Shown: in pieces, positions 1 through 12,324 of the stretch
Layout: each line of letters begins with the position of its first letter
Numbering within the stretch: the stretch's first letter is position 1
Assembly (NCBI RefSeq): GCF_000332975.1
Contig: NZ_BANR01000005.1
Span: 186,001 to 250,000, forward strand
DNA length: 64,000 nt
Source of the DNA: Gordonia aichiensis NBRC 108223
GTDB lineage: Bacteria > Actinomycetota > Actinomycetes > Mycobacteriales > Mycobacteriaceae
Direction of reading: 5' to 3'
The notes under the pieces: model-generated
Databases searched by the model: none
What the model was told of the DNA's origin: nothing
What the model saw: the letters and a program-made list of their open reading frames with translations, nothing else
Program-made: the position numbers and the translations under genes

Positions 1-1214
1 TCTTCTTCGTTCAGCTCGCCGACGCCCAGGCTCTGTCGATGGACGTGTTGTCGTGGAGCCGACATCATCGGTTGTTCCCGGGTGAGGGGGTATTCGATCT
101 CGAGGGGTTCGTCGGGCACGTGCTCGCCGCGGGATACGCCGGACCGCTGTCGCTGGAGGTCTTCAACGACACCTTCCGCCAGACGGATCCGGGGCCGACC
201 GCCGTGCACGCAGAACGTTCGTTGCTGTGGCTGCAGGATCGACTCGATCTGATCGACCTTCCCGATCCCGAGCCGCCGATCGGATTCGACTTCGTGGAGA
301 TCAAAGCCGAGGACACGCGCGACGTCGAGGCCATGCTCGCCCAACTCGGATTCACCGCCTCGGGCAGACACCGCAGCAAACCGGTCACTCTGTGGATGGC
401 GGGCGGGGCCCGAGTCGTGCTGAACGAACAGCAGGCACGTGATCAGTCGCCGCACATCGCCGCCATCGGTCTCCAGGAATCCGACCCGAAGGCGTTGAGC
501 GCACGTGCGTCCATCCTGAAGGCGCCCGCAGTGAACAGGCGGACCCATGCGTCAGAGCACGCCTTCGGTACGGCATTGGTGCCCGGCGGCACCGAGATCT
601 TCTGGACGCTTGACGCGCCGGGTGCGCCCGCCTGGGTCGATGAGTTCGACGACGCGCTTCCGGCGGTGAGCACCCCGATCCGCGCGATCGACCACGTCAA
701 CCTCACGCAGCAGTGGGAGACCGCCGATGACGCGCGACTGTTCATGGCGAGTGTCTTCGGTCTCGACGCCGACGACCCGGTCGAGGTGCCCGGCCCGCGT
801 GGACTGATCCGCAGTCAGGTTCTCCGTACGCCCGACGGTGCCGTGCGGGTACCGCTCAACGTGGCGCCGCACGTGCTCGACTCCGAGGCCATCGCGCAGC
901 ACGTCGCTTTCGCATGCGACGACGTGCTCGGCCTCGCGCGCAGCGCACGGGAGGCGGGTCTTGAGTCCCTGCGGGTCCCGGACAACTACTACGACTACGT
1001 CCGCGGGCGGTTCGGTGTCGACGACGATTTCCTGGCGCAACTGCGTGAGCTCGGGGTGCTCTATGACCGCAGCCCGGAGCCGGAAGGCGGGTACCTGCTG
1101 CACTTCTACACGCGCACTCTCGGCCGTGTGTTCTTCGAATTCGTCCAGCGGTTCGACGGATACGACGGGTACGGCGTCGACAACGCTCCGGTCAGACTGG
1201 CCGCGCAGCGCTGA
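1..1214 (+). CDS. QsuB-like 3-dehydroshikimate dehydratase / HPPD-like fusion protein (5' end missing)
   Basis: The frame is open from the first bases (it reads FFVQLADAQALSMDVLSWSR), so the gene starts upstream and about 403 residues are visible. The N-terminal part is the end of a TIM-barrel sugar-phosphate isomerase/epimerase (AP-endonuclease 2 fold; GPLSLEVFND). The remainder is a two-module vicinal-oxygen-chelate domain of the 4-hydroxyphenylpyruvate dioxygenase type. Likely metal ligands are the His of DHVNLTQ (near nt 693), the His of QHVAFACDD (near nt 900) and the Glu of VFFEFVQR (near nt 1135). This architecture is known from QsuB of Corynebacterium, which converts 3-dehydroshikimate to protocatechuate in quinate/shikimate catabolism. 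A sugar isomerase or another HPPD-like role is the alternative. The adjacent pepQ-efp-nusB genes normally follow aromatic biosynthesis genes in this order. Confidence 0.8.
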   Translation, partial: FFVQLADAQALSMDVLSWSRHHRLFPGEGVFDLEGFVGHVLAAGYAGPLSLEVFNDTFRQTDPGPTAVHAERSLLWLQDRLDLIDLPDPEPPIGFDFVEIKAEDTRDVEAMLAQLGFTASGRHRSKPVTLWMAGGARVVLNEQQARDQSPHIAAIGLQESDPKALSARASILKAPAVNRRTHASEHAFGTALVPGGTEIFWTLDAPGAPAWVDEFDDALPAVSTPIRAIDHVNLTQQWETADDARLFMASVFGLDADDPVEVPGPRGLIRSQVLRTPDGAVRVPLNVAPHVLDSEAIAQHVAFACDDVLGLARSAREAGLESLRVPDNYYDYVRGRFGVDDDFLAQLRELGVLYDRSPEPEGGYLLHFYTRTLGRVFFEFVQRFDGYDGYGVDNAPVRLAAQR

Positions 1215-1238
1215 CATGCCGAGGCTTGTCGCTCGGCG

Positions 1239-1267
1239 CCGACAGGCAAGGCGTCCCCGAGTAGCGT
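1239..1267 (+). promoter_or_regulatory. Candidate promoter of pepQ, giving a leaderless transcript
   Basis: CCGACA (1239-1244) is followed 17 nt later by TAGCGT (1262-1267), which fits the TANNNT actinobacterial -10. The -10 ends 7 nt before the ATG at 1275, so transcription would begin at or next to the start codon. No Shine-Dalgarno sequence precedes the ATG, which agrees with a leaderless message. The call is by inspection only. Confidence 0.4.
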
Positions 1268-1274
1268 GGCAGTC

Positions 1275-2390
1275 ATGCTTTCTCAGCCGCTGTCCGATGA
1301 GTTCGCGCGTCGTCGCGAACGGTGTCGCACGTTGATCTCGACGGGACCCGAGCCGCTCGACGTCTTCGTGGTCTCCGATCTGACCAACATCCGCTACCTG
1401 AGCGGTTTCACGGGATCCAACGCCGCACTGCTGATCTCGGCCGCCGGCAGCGACGGCGACCGCATCTGTACCGATGGCAGATACACCACGCAGATCGCGG
1501 AGCAGTCGGGCGGTCTCGTCGCCGTCATCGCGCGCGCGTGCACCGAGGAACTCGTCGGTGCGGCCGTCGCCGCGGGGGCGTCGCGCATCGGCTTCGAGTC
1601 CGACGTCCTGACGGTTGCCGAGCACGCACAGCTCACGGGAGGTGCGGCCCAAGGGCGGCAGCTCCTCGGGCGGACCGGTCTGGTCGCGGAGTTGCGTGAG
1701 GTGAAAGACGATGCCGAGGTCGAACTGCTTCGGCGCGCGTGTGCGATCGGCGACGCCGCGCTCGCGGAGATCATCTCCGACGGCGTGATCCGTGCGGGCG
1801 CTACTGAACGCGACGTGGCACGTGCCCTCGAGAACGCGATGTTCCGGCATGGCGCAGACGAGATCTCCTTCGAGACGATCGTTGCGGCGGGCCCCAACTC
1901 GGCCATCCCGCACCATCGGCCCACCTCTGCGGTTCTCGCGGACGGCGATTTCGTCAAGATCGACTTCGGGGCCGTCGCGTCCGGCTACCACTCCGATATG
2001 ACCCGTACCTACGTTCTGACCCGGGCCGCGGACTGGCAACGCGAGATATACGACCTGGTGGAGCGGGCTCAGGCGGCTGGACGGGCGGCGTTGGCGCCCG
2101 GCGCCGATCTCCGAGGCATCGACGCCGCGGCGCGGTCGGTGATCGAGAACGCGGGATACGGGGAGCAGTACGTGCACGGACTCGGCCACGGTGTCGGACT
2201 CGATATCCACGAAGCACCGGGAATAGGAAAACTCGCGACGGGTACACTACCTTCCGGCGCAGCGGTGACTGTGGAGCCCGGTGTCTACCTCCCCGGAAGA
2301 GGTGGCGTCCGGATCGAGGACACGCTCATCGTCACAGACGGCGAGCCCGACCTGCTGACCACCACCGACAAGACCTTCACCGTCATCTGA
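1275..2390 (+). CDS. pepQ: Xaa-Pro dipeptidase/aminopeptidase, M24 family
   Basis: A cytoplasmic metallopeptidase that releases residues N-terminal to proline. It has about 371 residues: an N-terminal creatinase-like domain (to about residue 125), then a pita-bread catalytic domain. The dinuclear metal ligands are all visible: the two Asp of KIDFGAVASGYHSDMTRT, the His of HGLGHGVG, and the two Glu of VEPGVY and RIEDTL. The ATG at 1275 is preferred over the GTG at 1266 because the putative -10 box covers the GTG. The gene lies 64 bp before efp; pepQ-efp-nusB order is conserved in Mycobacteriales. Confidence 0.93.
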   Translation: MLSQPLSDEFARRRERCRTLISTGPEPLDVFVVSDLTNIRYLSGFTGSNAALLISAAGSDGDRICTDGRYTTQIAEQSGGLVAVIARACTEELVGAAVAAGASRIGFESDVLTVAEHAQLTGGAAQGRQLLGRTGLVAELREVKDDAEVELLRRACAIGDAALAEIISDGVIRAGATERDVARALENAMFRHGADEISFETIVAAGPNSAIPHHRPTSAVLADGDFVKIDFGAVASGYHSDMTRTYVLTRAADWQREIYDLVERAQAAGRAALAPGADLRGIDAAARSVIENAGYGEQYVHGLGHGVGLDIHEAPGIGKLATGTLPSGAAVTVEPGVYLPGRGGVRIEDTLIVTDGEPDLLTTTDKTFTVI

Positions 2391-2454
2391 CGGCTCGCGC
2401 TGCCCGACGCGCAACAGACGCACACACCGACGTAGAAGATTGAGGAACTGATTC

Positions 2455-3018
2455 ATGGCGACCACCGCCGATTTCAAGAACGGTCTCGTACTCCGCATGG
2501 ACGATCAGCTTTGGCAGATTCTGGAGTTCCAGCACGTCAAGCCCGGCAAGGGACCCGCGTTCGTGCGTACGAAGATCAAGAACGTGCTCAGCGGTAAGAC
2601 GGTCGACAAGACGTTCAACGCGGGAGTGAAGGTCGAGACCGCGACCGTCGATCGTCGCGACATGCAGTTCCTGTACAACGACGGCACCGACTACGTCTTC
2701 ATGGACGCGCAGGACTACGAGCAGTACCCGATCGCGCCGGAGACCGTCGGCGACGGCGCACGCTTCCTGCTCGAGAACATGACCGTCCAGGTCTCGCTCA
2801 ACGAGGGTCAGCCGCTCTTCGTTGAGCTCCCGGTCACCGTCGAGCTCGTGGTCACGCACACCGACCCGGGTCTGCAGGGTGATCGGTCGACCGGCGGCAC
2901 CAAGCCCGCAACGGTCGAGACCGGCACCGAGATTCAGGTGCCGCTGTTCATCAACACCGGCGACAAGCTGAAGGTCGATTCGCGCGACGGCAGCTACCTC
3001 GGCCGCGTCAACAGCTGA
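2455..3018 (+). CDS. efp: Translation elongation factor P
   Basis: EF-P of 187 residues, the usual size. It binds ribosomes stalled on polyproline stretches and promotes peptide bond formation. The three beta-barrel domains are recognisable: KOW-like N-terminus [10 protein letters not shown], then an OB domain, then the C-terminal signature [17 protein letters not shown]. The tip of domain I reads KPGKGPAF, placing the functional lysine in a PGKGP loop. That loop marks an actinobacterial EF-P subfamily reported to work without lysine modification. GAGGAA lies about 8 nt before the ATG. nusB follows after 30 bp. Confidence 0.97.
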   Translation: MATTADFKNGLVLRMDDQLWQILEFQHVKPGKGPAFVRTKIKNVLSGKTVDKTFNAGVKVETATVDRRDMQFLYNDGTDYVFMDAQDYEQYPIAPETVGDGARFLLENMTVQVSLNEGQPLFVELPVTVELVVTHTDPGLQGDRSTGGTKPATVETGTEIQVPLFINTGDKLKVDSRDGSYLGRVNS

Positions 3019-3048
3019 CCGCCCGGCTCTGTCAGCGAAGGTAGATCA

Positions 3049-3528
3049 GTGAAGCAACCCGGAACCCGGCACAAGGCCCGCCGCCGCGCGGTGGACCTGT
3101 TGTTCGAGGCTGAAGCCAAGCAGGTCAGCCCCGCGCAGCTCGTCGCCGAACGGCGCGAATTCGTGCGCGACGACGAGAGCGTCGGCGAGATCCACGACTA
3201 CACCGCGACGGTCATCGAGGGACTCGCCGCCGACCAGTCGCAGGTTGATTCCGTCGTCTCGTCGCATCTGAAGGGATGGACGCTGGAACGGCTGCCCGCC
3301 GTCGACCGAGCGATCCTCCGTCTCGCGACATGGGAGCTGTTCAACTCCACCGACGTCGATCCCATCGTCATCGTCGACGAGGCGGTCGAACTGGCGAAAG
3401 AACTGTCGACCGACGACTCGCCGGCATTCGTCAACGGCGTGCTCGCGAAGATCGCCGAACTCGCACCGCAGGTGCGGGCCGCGCAGGCCGCGGGCTCCGA
3501 TTCGGGTGGTCGCGCTACCGACGTGTAA
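3049..3528 (+). CDS. nusB: Transcription antitermination factor NusB
   Basis: A 159-residue all-helical RNA-binding protein. With NusE/S10 it recognises boxA during rRNA transcription antitermination. The family start ([16 protein letters not shown]) and the conserved core ([18 protein letters not shown], then [24 protein letters not shown]) are intact. The start is GTG, with GAAGG about 6 nt upstream. The stop codon TAA overlaps a possible -10 box for the pyr operon. Confidence 0.96.
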   Translation: MKQPGTRHKARRRAVDLLFEAEAKQVSPAQLVAERREFVRDDESVGEIHDYTATVIEGLAADQSQVDSVVSSHLKGWTLERLPAVDRAILRLATWELFNSTDVDPIVIVDEAVELAKELSTDDSPAFVNGVLAKIAELAPQVRAAQAAGSDSGGRATDV

Positions 3529-3531
3529 AGT
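3526..3531 (+). promoter_or_regulatory. Possible -10 box of the pyr operon
   Basis: TAAAGT fits TANNNT and overlaps the nusB stop codon. A start near 3538 would give a leader of about 54 nt carrying the PyrR loop. I see no good -35 hexamer, so the call is weak. Confidence 0.25.
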
Positions 3532-3550
3532 ATTGCGGTGGCAGACATCC

Positions 3551-3584
3551 TTTAACGATCCGTCCCGTGAGGCGGAGAAGGAGG
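3551..3584 (+). promoter_or_regulatory. PyrR-binding RNA loop over the pyrR ribosome-binding site
   Basis: The leader contains TCCCGTGAGG (3563-3572). This matches the known PyrR recognition loop UCCNGNGAGG and is directly followed by AAGGAGG (3578-3584), the Shine-Dalgarno of pyrR (ATG 3592). No terminator lies between them. In mycobacteria PyrR represses by binding such a loop and blocking translation, not by attenuation, and this arrangement fits that mode. UMP/UTP-bound PyrR would then reduce translation of pyrR and, through coupling, of the operon. Confidence 0.8.
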
Positions 3585-3591
3585 TCCATAT

Positions 3592-4164
3592 ATGGGCGAA
3601 CGTGTACTGCTCGACGCCGCGGACGTGTCCCGCACCATCGCGCGCGTCGCGCACCAGGTCATCGAGAAGACGGCACTGGACGCACCCGACTCTCCCCGTG
3701 TGGTCATCATCGGAATCCCCACCCGCGGAACGACTCTCGCCGATCGGCTGGCCGCGAAGATCAACGAGTTCTCCGGTGTCGCCGTTCCTGTCGGCTACCT
3801 CGACATCACGCTCTACCGCGACGACCTCCGCGCCAAACCGCATCGCCCCCTTGAGCGAACCATGGTGCCGTCCGGCGGCGTCGACAACGCGGTCGTTGTA
3901 CTCGTCGACGACGTGCTCTATTCGGGACGGACGGTGCGCGCCGCGCTCGATGCCCTCCGGGACCTCGGTCGTCCGGCTGCGGTACAACTGGCGGTCCTCG
4001 TCGACCGTGGTCATCGCGAACTTCCACTGCGTGCCGACTATGTCGGAAAGAACATCCCCACCTCTCGTGACGAGGTTGTCTCCGTCCACCTGACCGAGCA
4101 CGACGGTGTCGACGAGGTCGTGCTCGGCCCGAAGGGGTCGGGCGACGAGCAGGCTGATCAGTGA
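3592..4164 (+). CDS. pyrR: Bifunctional pyr operon regulator / uracil phosphoribosyltransferase PyrR
   Basis: A 190-residue type I phosphoribosyltransferase fold. The PRPP loop is [35 protein letters not shown] and [10 protein letters not shown] are diagnostic for PyrR. It binds pyr mRNA in response to uridine nucleotides and has weak uracil phosphoribosyltransferase activity. It is the first gene of a tightly packed operon, and its stop TGA shares a base with the ATG of pyrB (TGATG). Its own leader carries the expected binding loop, so autoregulation is likely. Confidence 0.96.
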   Translation: MGERVLLDAADVSRTIARVAHQVIEKTALDAPDSPRVVIIGIPTRGTTLADRLAAKINEFSGVAVPVGYLDITLYRDDLRAKPHRPLERTMVPSGGVDNAVVVLVDDVLYSGRTVRAALDALRDLGRPAAVQLAVLVDRGHRELPLRADYVGKNIPTSRDEVVSVHLTEHDGVDEVVLGPKGSGDEQADQ

Positions 4165-5135
4165 TGCGCCATCTGCTCTCGACCTCCGACCTGACCCGCG
4201 ACGACGCCACCGACCTGCTCGACGAGGCCGAGCGCTTCGAACAGGCGCTGACCGGCCGGGAGATCCGTAAACTGCCCACACTGCGGGGCCGCACCGTCAT
4301 GACCGTGTTCTACGAGAACTCCACCCGCACACGGGTGTCGTTCGAGGTCGCGGGCAAATGGATGAGTGCAGACGTCATCAATGTGAGTGCATCGAGTTCA
4401 TCGGTCAACAAGGGCGAGTCGCTGCGCGACACCGCGAAGACGCTGCGTGCCGCAGGCGCCGACGCGCTGATCGTGCGCCACCCCGCATCGGGCGCAGCCC
4501 ACCAGATCGCCGCATGGACGACGGGCGGATTCGGACCCGACGGCCCCGATGCCGAGGGCACGGGACCCGCGGTGATCAATGCCGGAGACGGCACCCACGA
4601 GCATCCGACGCAGGCGTTGCTCGACGCTCTCACCCTGCGCCAGCGTCTCGGCGCCATCGAGGGGCGTCGGATCGCGATTGTCGGCGACGTTCTCCACTCA
4701 CGTGTCGCACGGTCGAACGCGCATCTGCTCTCGACGCTCGGCGCGGACGTTGTACTGGTGGCTCCGCCGACGTTGCTGCCGGTGGGAGTGGAGCAGTGGC
4801 CGGTGCAGACATCCGGCAACCTCGACGCAGAACTCCCCGCGGCCGACGCCGTGATGATGCTGCGTGTGCAGGCCGAGCGTATGAACGGCGGCTTCTTCCC
4901 CTCCGCCCGGGAGTACTCGGTGCGGTACGGCCTCAACGAGCGGCGGATGGGCTTGCTCTCCGACGACGCCATCGTCCTGCATCCGGGCCCGATGCTGCGC
5001 GGAATGGAGATCGGCTACTCGGTGGCCGACTCTCCGCGCGCGACCATTCTCGAGCAAGTCCGCAACGGTGTGCACGTCCGCATGGCGGTGCTGTTCCGCC
5101 TCCTCGCGGGCACGGAATCAGGAGGTGCGCTGTGA
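4164..5135 (+). CDS. pyrB: Aspartate carbamoyltransferase catalytic subunit
   Basis: Condenses carbamoyl phosphate with aspartate, the committed step of UMP synthesis. It has about 323 residues. The carbamoyl-phosphate motif [13 protein letters not shown] and the aspartate-binding region ([11 protein letters not shown] near the C-terminus) are intact. No pyrI regulatory chain is nearby, as expected for this class. The ATG at 4164 overlaps the pyrR stop; a GTG one codon earlier is possible. The 3' end overlaps the GTG of pyrC. Confidence 0.97.
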   Translation: MRHLLSTSDLTRDDATDLLDEAERFEQALTGREIRKLPTLRGRTVMTVFYENSTRTRVSFEVAGKWMSADVINVSASSSSVNKGESLRDTAKTLRAAGADALIVRHPASGAAHQIAAWTTGGFGPDGPDAEGTGPAVINAGDGTHEHPTQALLDALTLRQRLGAIEGRRIAIVGDVLHSRVARSNAHLLSTLGADVVLVAPPTLLPVGVEQWPVQTSGNLDAELPAADAVMMLRVQAERMNGGFFPSAREYSVRYGLNERRMGLLSDDAIVLHPGPMLRGMEIGYSVADSPRATILEQVRNGVHVRMAVLFRLLAGTESGGAL

Positions 5136-6463
5136 CCGGCGCCAGCCAAGCAGTCGGATCGGTGGTGCACGGGTCCGTGTTGATTCGTTCGGTCCGGCCG
5201 TACGGTGAGGGCGATCCGGTCGACGTCCTCGTCACCGACGGTGAGATCGCCGCACTCGGTGCCGACGTCGATGCTCCCGACGGGATCGATGTGATCGACG
5301 GTGAAGGGGCGGTGTTGTTGCCCGGCCTCGTCGACCTCCACACCCACCTGCGTGAGCCGGGTCGCGAAGACACCGAGACGATCCGAAGTGGTTCGGCGGC
5401 AGCGGCTCTCGGGGGCTACACGGCAGTGTTCGCGATGGCCAACACCGCGCCCGTCGCCGACAACTCGACCATTACGGACAACGTGTGGCGCACCGGCAGG
5501 GAAGTCGGTCTCGTCGACGTCTATCCGGTCGGTGCCGTCACGGTCGGGCTCGAGGGCAAGCAACTCGCCGAGATGGGCATGATGGCGTCGGGCGCCGCTG
5601 GCGTCCGCATGTTCAGCGACGACGGCAAATGCGTCTCCGACCCGCTACTCATGCGTCGTGCGCTCGAATACGCGACGGGCCTCGGTGTACTCATCGCGCA
5701 GCACGCTGAGGAGCCTCGCCTGACCGTCGGTGCCGTCGCGCACGAGGGGCCGATGGCTGCGCGCCTCGGACTCGCCGGCTGGCCGCGCGCCGCCGAGGAG
5801 TCGATCGTGGTGCGTGACGCCCTGCTGGCGCGGGACGCCGGAGCACGCGTCCACATCTGTCACGCCTCCACCGAGGGCACCGTGGCACTGCTGCGGTGGG
5901 CCAAGGAGCAGGGAATCAACGTGACCGCGGAGGTCACCCCGCACCATCTTCTGCTCGACGACTCTCGTCTGCAGACTTACGACGCGATCAACAAGGTCAA
6001 TCCGCCGTTGCGTGAGGAGCGCGACAAGATCGCACTGCGGCAGGCGTTGGCCGACGGAATCGTGGACTGCGTGGCGACCGATCATGCGCCGCATGCCTCG
6101 CAGGAGAAGTGCTGTGAATTCGCCCAGGCGAAGCCAGGGATGCTCGGGCTCCAGACCGCGCTACCGATCATCGTGGAAACCATGGTGAATCCGGGTCTGC
6201 TCGACTGGCGCGGTGTAGCACGTGTGATGAGTGAGCGCCCGGCGGAGATCGTCGGACTCACCGATCAGGGGCGCCCGATCGCCGTCGGCGAACCGGCGAA
6301 CCTGACGGTGGTCGACCCGAACACCCCATGGGTGGTGCACGGGCGCGAGCTGGCGAGCCTGTCCGACAACACGCCCTATGAGTCGATGTCGATGCCGGCC
6401 AGCGTTGTCGCGACGGTGCTGCGCGGTGTGGTGACGGCCCACGCCGGCGAGGTGACCCGGTGA
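5132..6463 (+). CDS. pyrC: Dihydroorotase
   Basis: Cyclises carbamoyl aspartate to dihydroorotate. A type I amidohydrolase of about 443 residues. Metal ligands include [10 protein letters not shown], the His of QHAEEPR and of ICHAST, and the Asp of VATDHAPH. The start is GTG 5132, which overlaps the pyrB stop (GTGA) and has AGGAGG about 6 nt upstream. The frame stays open well upstream, but that part is antiparallel shadow over pyrB and has no homology. The stop overlaps the next gene by 4 nt. Confidence 0.95.
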   Translation: MTGASQAVGSVVHGSVLIRSVRPYGEGDPVDVLVTDGEIAALGADVDAPDGIDVIDGEGAVLLPGLVDLHTHLREPGREDTETIRSGSAAAALGGYTAVFAMANTAPVADNSTITDNVWRTGREVGLVDVYPVGAVTVGLEGKQLAEMGMMASGAAGVRMFSDDGKCVSDPLLMRRALEYATGLGVLIAQHAEEPRLTVGAVAHEGPMAARLGLAGWPRAAEESIVVRDALLARDAGARVHICHASTEGTVALLRWAKEQGINVTAEVTPHHLLLDDSRLQTYDAINKVNPPLREERDKIALRQALADGIVDCVATDHAPHASQEKCCEFAQAKPGMLGLQTALPIIVETMVNPGLLDWRGVARVMSERPAEIVGLTDQGRPIAVGEPANLTVVDPNTPWVVHGRELASLSDNTPYESMSMPASVVATVLRGVVTAHAGEVTR

Positions 6464-6981
6464 GCCTGACCGAGATCATCATCGTGGTCGTCGTCGTGCT
6501 GGTCTGGCTCGGATTGGTGTCGCTCGTGCTACGCGGATGGCGCAACCGTGGGCGTCGTCAGGCCGATCTGATCGGCGAGTTCCCCGTTCCGCCAACGCAT
6601 CTCGGTGATGCGATACTCGGTCCGGACACGGGACTCTACGTCGGGTCGACGATTGCTCCAAGCTGGCAGAACCGCGTGGCGGTCGGCGATGTCGGCGACC
6701 GTGCCGCAGCGACGATCGCGGCGTATACCGACGGTGTGCTGATCGAACGGCAGGGAGCCGGCGACATCTGGATCCCGCGATCGGCGATCACGGCGGTTCG
6801 TACCGAGCGGGGGCTCGCGGGCAAGGTGATGACGGCCGACGGACTTCTGGTGATCCGCTGGATACTGCCCAGCGGAACCGAGATCGATTCAGGAATGCGC
6901 GCGGACGACAAGACCGTCTACCCGGGATGGGTGGCCGCATTCGACACACAGCCCGATACAGAACAGAGGAAAGACCAATGA
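6460..6981 (+). CDS. Conserved membrane protein embedded in the pyr operon (Rv1382-like)
   Basis: A protein of 173 residues with one N-terminal transmembrane helix (about residues 5-27, [19 protein letters not shown]). A basic stretch RNRGRRQ follows, then a soluble domain of mostly beta character. Mycobacteria have a protein of this type at the same place between pyrC and carA (Rv1382). Function is unknown; I see no catalytic motif. It overlaps pyrC and carA by 4 nt each, so it is co-translated with the pathway. A role in membrane attachment of the pathway would be speculation. Confidence 0.85.
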   Translation: MSLTEIIIVVVVVLVWLGLVSLVLRGWRNRGRRQADLIGEFPVPPTHLGDAILGPDTGLYVGSTIAPSWQNRVAVGDVGDRAAATIAAYTDGVLIERQGAGDIWIPRSAITAVRTERGLAGKVMTADGLLVIRWILPSGTEIDSGMRADDKTVYPGWVAAFDTQPDTEQRKDQ

Positions 6982-8146
6982 CCGCAGCGGTTCTGGTGCT
7001 AGAGAACGGCCAGGTGTTCCGCGGCCGGGAATACGGCGCCGTGGGTGAGACTCTCGGCGAGGCGGTGTTCTGCACTGCGATGACCGGCTATCAGGAGACA
7101 TTGACCGATCCCAGTTATCACCGTCAGATCGTGGTGGCGACCGCACCGCAGATCGGCAACACCGGCTGGAACGACGAGGATGGCGAGTCCACCGGCAGCG
7201 CGGGCAGCGAGGACGAGGTCGGCGACTCGGGCAAGATCTGGGTCGCAGGCTACGCCGTGCGTAATCCCACTCGCCGCGTGTCCAATTGGCGCGCGACGAC
7301 CTCGCTCGAGGACGAACTCGAACGGCAGGGGATCGTCGGCATCGCGGGCATCGACACCAGGACCGTCGTGCGTGTGCTGCGCGATCACGGCTCGATGCGG
7401 GCAGGCGTCTTCTCCGGCGCCGCGCTTGCTGACGACGACGAACTCCTGGCGCGCGTGCGCAGCCAGCCGTCGATGAAGGGTGCTGACCTCGCCGGCGAGG
7501 TCAGCACCGACCGCGGATACCTCGTCGAACCGAGCGGTGATCCGCGGTTCACGGTCGTCGCCGTCGACCTCGGTATCAAGACCAACACGCCGCGCATGCT
7601 CGCCGAACGCGGCGTCGCCGTACATGTGCTGCCCGCCGACGCCGGTTTCGCTGCCATCGCCGAACTGAAACCCGACGGCGTTTTCCTCTCGAACGGTCCG
7701 GGCGACCCGGCGACCGCCGACAACGCCGTCGCACTGACCCGTGAGGTGCTCGCCGCCGACATCCCGCTGTTCGGTATCTGCTTCGGCAATCAGATACTCG
7801 GCCGGGCATTCGGCCGCGGTACCTACAAGATGAAGTTCGGCCACCGCGGAATCAACATCCCGGTGCTCGACGTCGCCACGGGCAAGGTGTCGATCACCGC
7901 ACAGAACCACGGGTTCGCTCTCGAGGGCGAGGCCGGCGAGGAGTTCGACACCGATTTCGGGCGCGCCCGCGTCAGTCACGTCTGCGCCAACGACGGAACA
8001 GTTGAGGGCGTGGAATTGCTTTCCGGCCGAGCGTTTTCGGTCCAGTACCACCCAGAAGCCGCGGCCGGTCCGCACGACGCGGCATATCTCTTCGACAGGT
8101 TCGTCTCCGTGATGGAGGCAGATCGCGCACACGGAACGAGGTCCTA

Positions 8147-8147
<1 letters not shown>
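6978..8147 (+). CDS. carA: Carbamoyl-phosphate synthase small (glutaminase) subunit
   Basis: Hydrolyses glutamine and channels ammonia to CarB. It has about 389 residues. The class I amidotransferase nucleophile Cys is in [11 protein letters not shown], and the catalytic His/Glu are in [12 protein letters not shown]. The N-terminal CPSase domain has [15 protein letters not shown]. An acidic Gly/Ser-rich insertion of roughly 15 residues (nt about 7186-7230) interrupts the region after NTGWNDED. I recall close relatives as shorter here. ATGA overlap with the upstream membrane protein; the stop TAA abuts the carB ATG (TAATG). Confidence 0.96.
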
Positions 8148-11482
<3,335 letters not shown>

Positions 11483-11484
11483 CG

Positions 11485-12324
11485 ATGGTGACACGCTCGG
11501 ATACAACAGGTTTCGCGATTCCGTATCGTTCCGCCGTTGCCGAGCGTGGGCGGCTGTGCGCAGGCATCGATCCTCACGTCGCGCTTCTCGAGCAGTGGGG
11601 GTTACCCGTCGACGCGACGGGTCTGCGCCAGTTCGCGGACATCTGCGTCGAGGCCCTCGGGCCGGTTGCCGCTGTGATCAAACCGCAGGTCGCGTTCTTC
11701 GAGGCCTTCGGGTCCGCGGGTTACGCAGTCCTGGAGGCGGTCATAGACGGTTGTCGAGAGGCAGGAGCCCTGGTGCTCGCCGACGCGAAGCGAGGCGACA
11801 TCGGCTCGACGATGGACGCCTACGCACACGCCTGGCTCGACGGACGGTCACCGCTGTGCTCCGACGCGGTCACCGTCTCGCCCTACCTCGGGTTCGGTTC
11901 GCTGTCTCCCGCGGTCGACGCCGCCCGCAGCAGTGGGCGAGGTGTGTTCGTCCTCGCGCGGACGTCGAATCCGGAGGGCGGAGCGGTGCAACTCGCCGGC
12001 ACGGGGGAGCGCAGCGTGGGTCAGCTCATCGTCGACGAGGCCTCTGCGAGCAACGCTGATGGCTCCGCGACGGTCGGCCTTGTCGTGGGCGCCACCCGCT
12101 CCCACGGCCTCGATCTGGAGGGTCTGGGCGGGCCGATCCTGGCCCCCGGTCTCGGTGCCCAGGGTGCGACCGCCCGGGATCTGCCCGAGGTGTTCGACGG
12201 GGCCGATCCCGCCTGGGTACTCCCCGCGAGTTCGCGAGGAATTCTGCGTGCAGGGCCGGATCCACAGGCGGTGCGGGCGTCATTTGCGACCGCTCGCGAC
12301 GAGGTCGAGGCGGCTCTGGGCTGA
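11485..12324 (+). CDS. pyrF: Orotidine 5'-phosphate decarboxylase (type 2)
   Basis: The last step to UMP. About 279 residues, the longer form typical of mycobacteria and of other PyrF group 2 enzymes. The catalytic Asp/Lys cluster is LADAKRGDIGST. The phosphate-binding C-terminal segment is present (ILAPGLGAQGAT and SSRGIL). ATG 11485 lies 2 bp after carB, so the operon continues. pyrD is not in the window, as in relatives where it sits elsewhere. Confidence 0.95.
   Translation: MVTRSDTTGFAIPYRSAVAERGRLCAGIDPHVALLEQWGLPVDATGLRQFADICVEALGPVAAVIKPQVAFFEAFGSAGYAVLEAVIDGCREAGALVLADAKRGDIGSTMDAYAHAWLDGRSPLCSDAVTVSPYLGFGSLSPAVDAARSSGRGVFVLARTSNPEGGAVQLAGTGERSVGQLIVDEASASNADGSATVGLVVGATRSHGLDLEGLGGPILAPGLGAQGATARDLPEVFDGADPAWVLPASSRGILRAGPDPQAVRASFATARDEVEAALG

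Noticed and set aside
552-2210. 552-codon open frame on the minus strand opposite pepQ
   Set aside because: Arg/Asp/Val-rich translation without any family motif, lying opposite two well supported genes; a typical high-G+C antisense shadow.
4358-5131. Long N-terminal extension of pyrC
   Set aside because: Overlaps pyrB in another frame, is arginine-rich and has no homology; GTG 5132 with its ribosome site fits dihydroorotase length.
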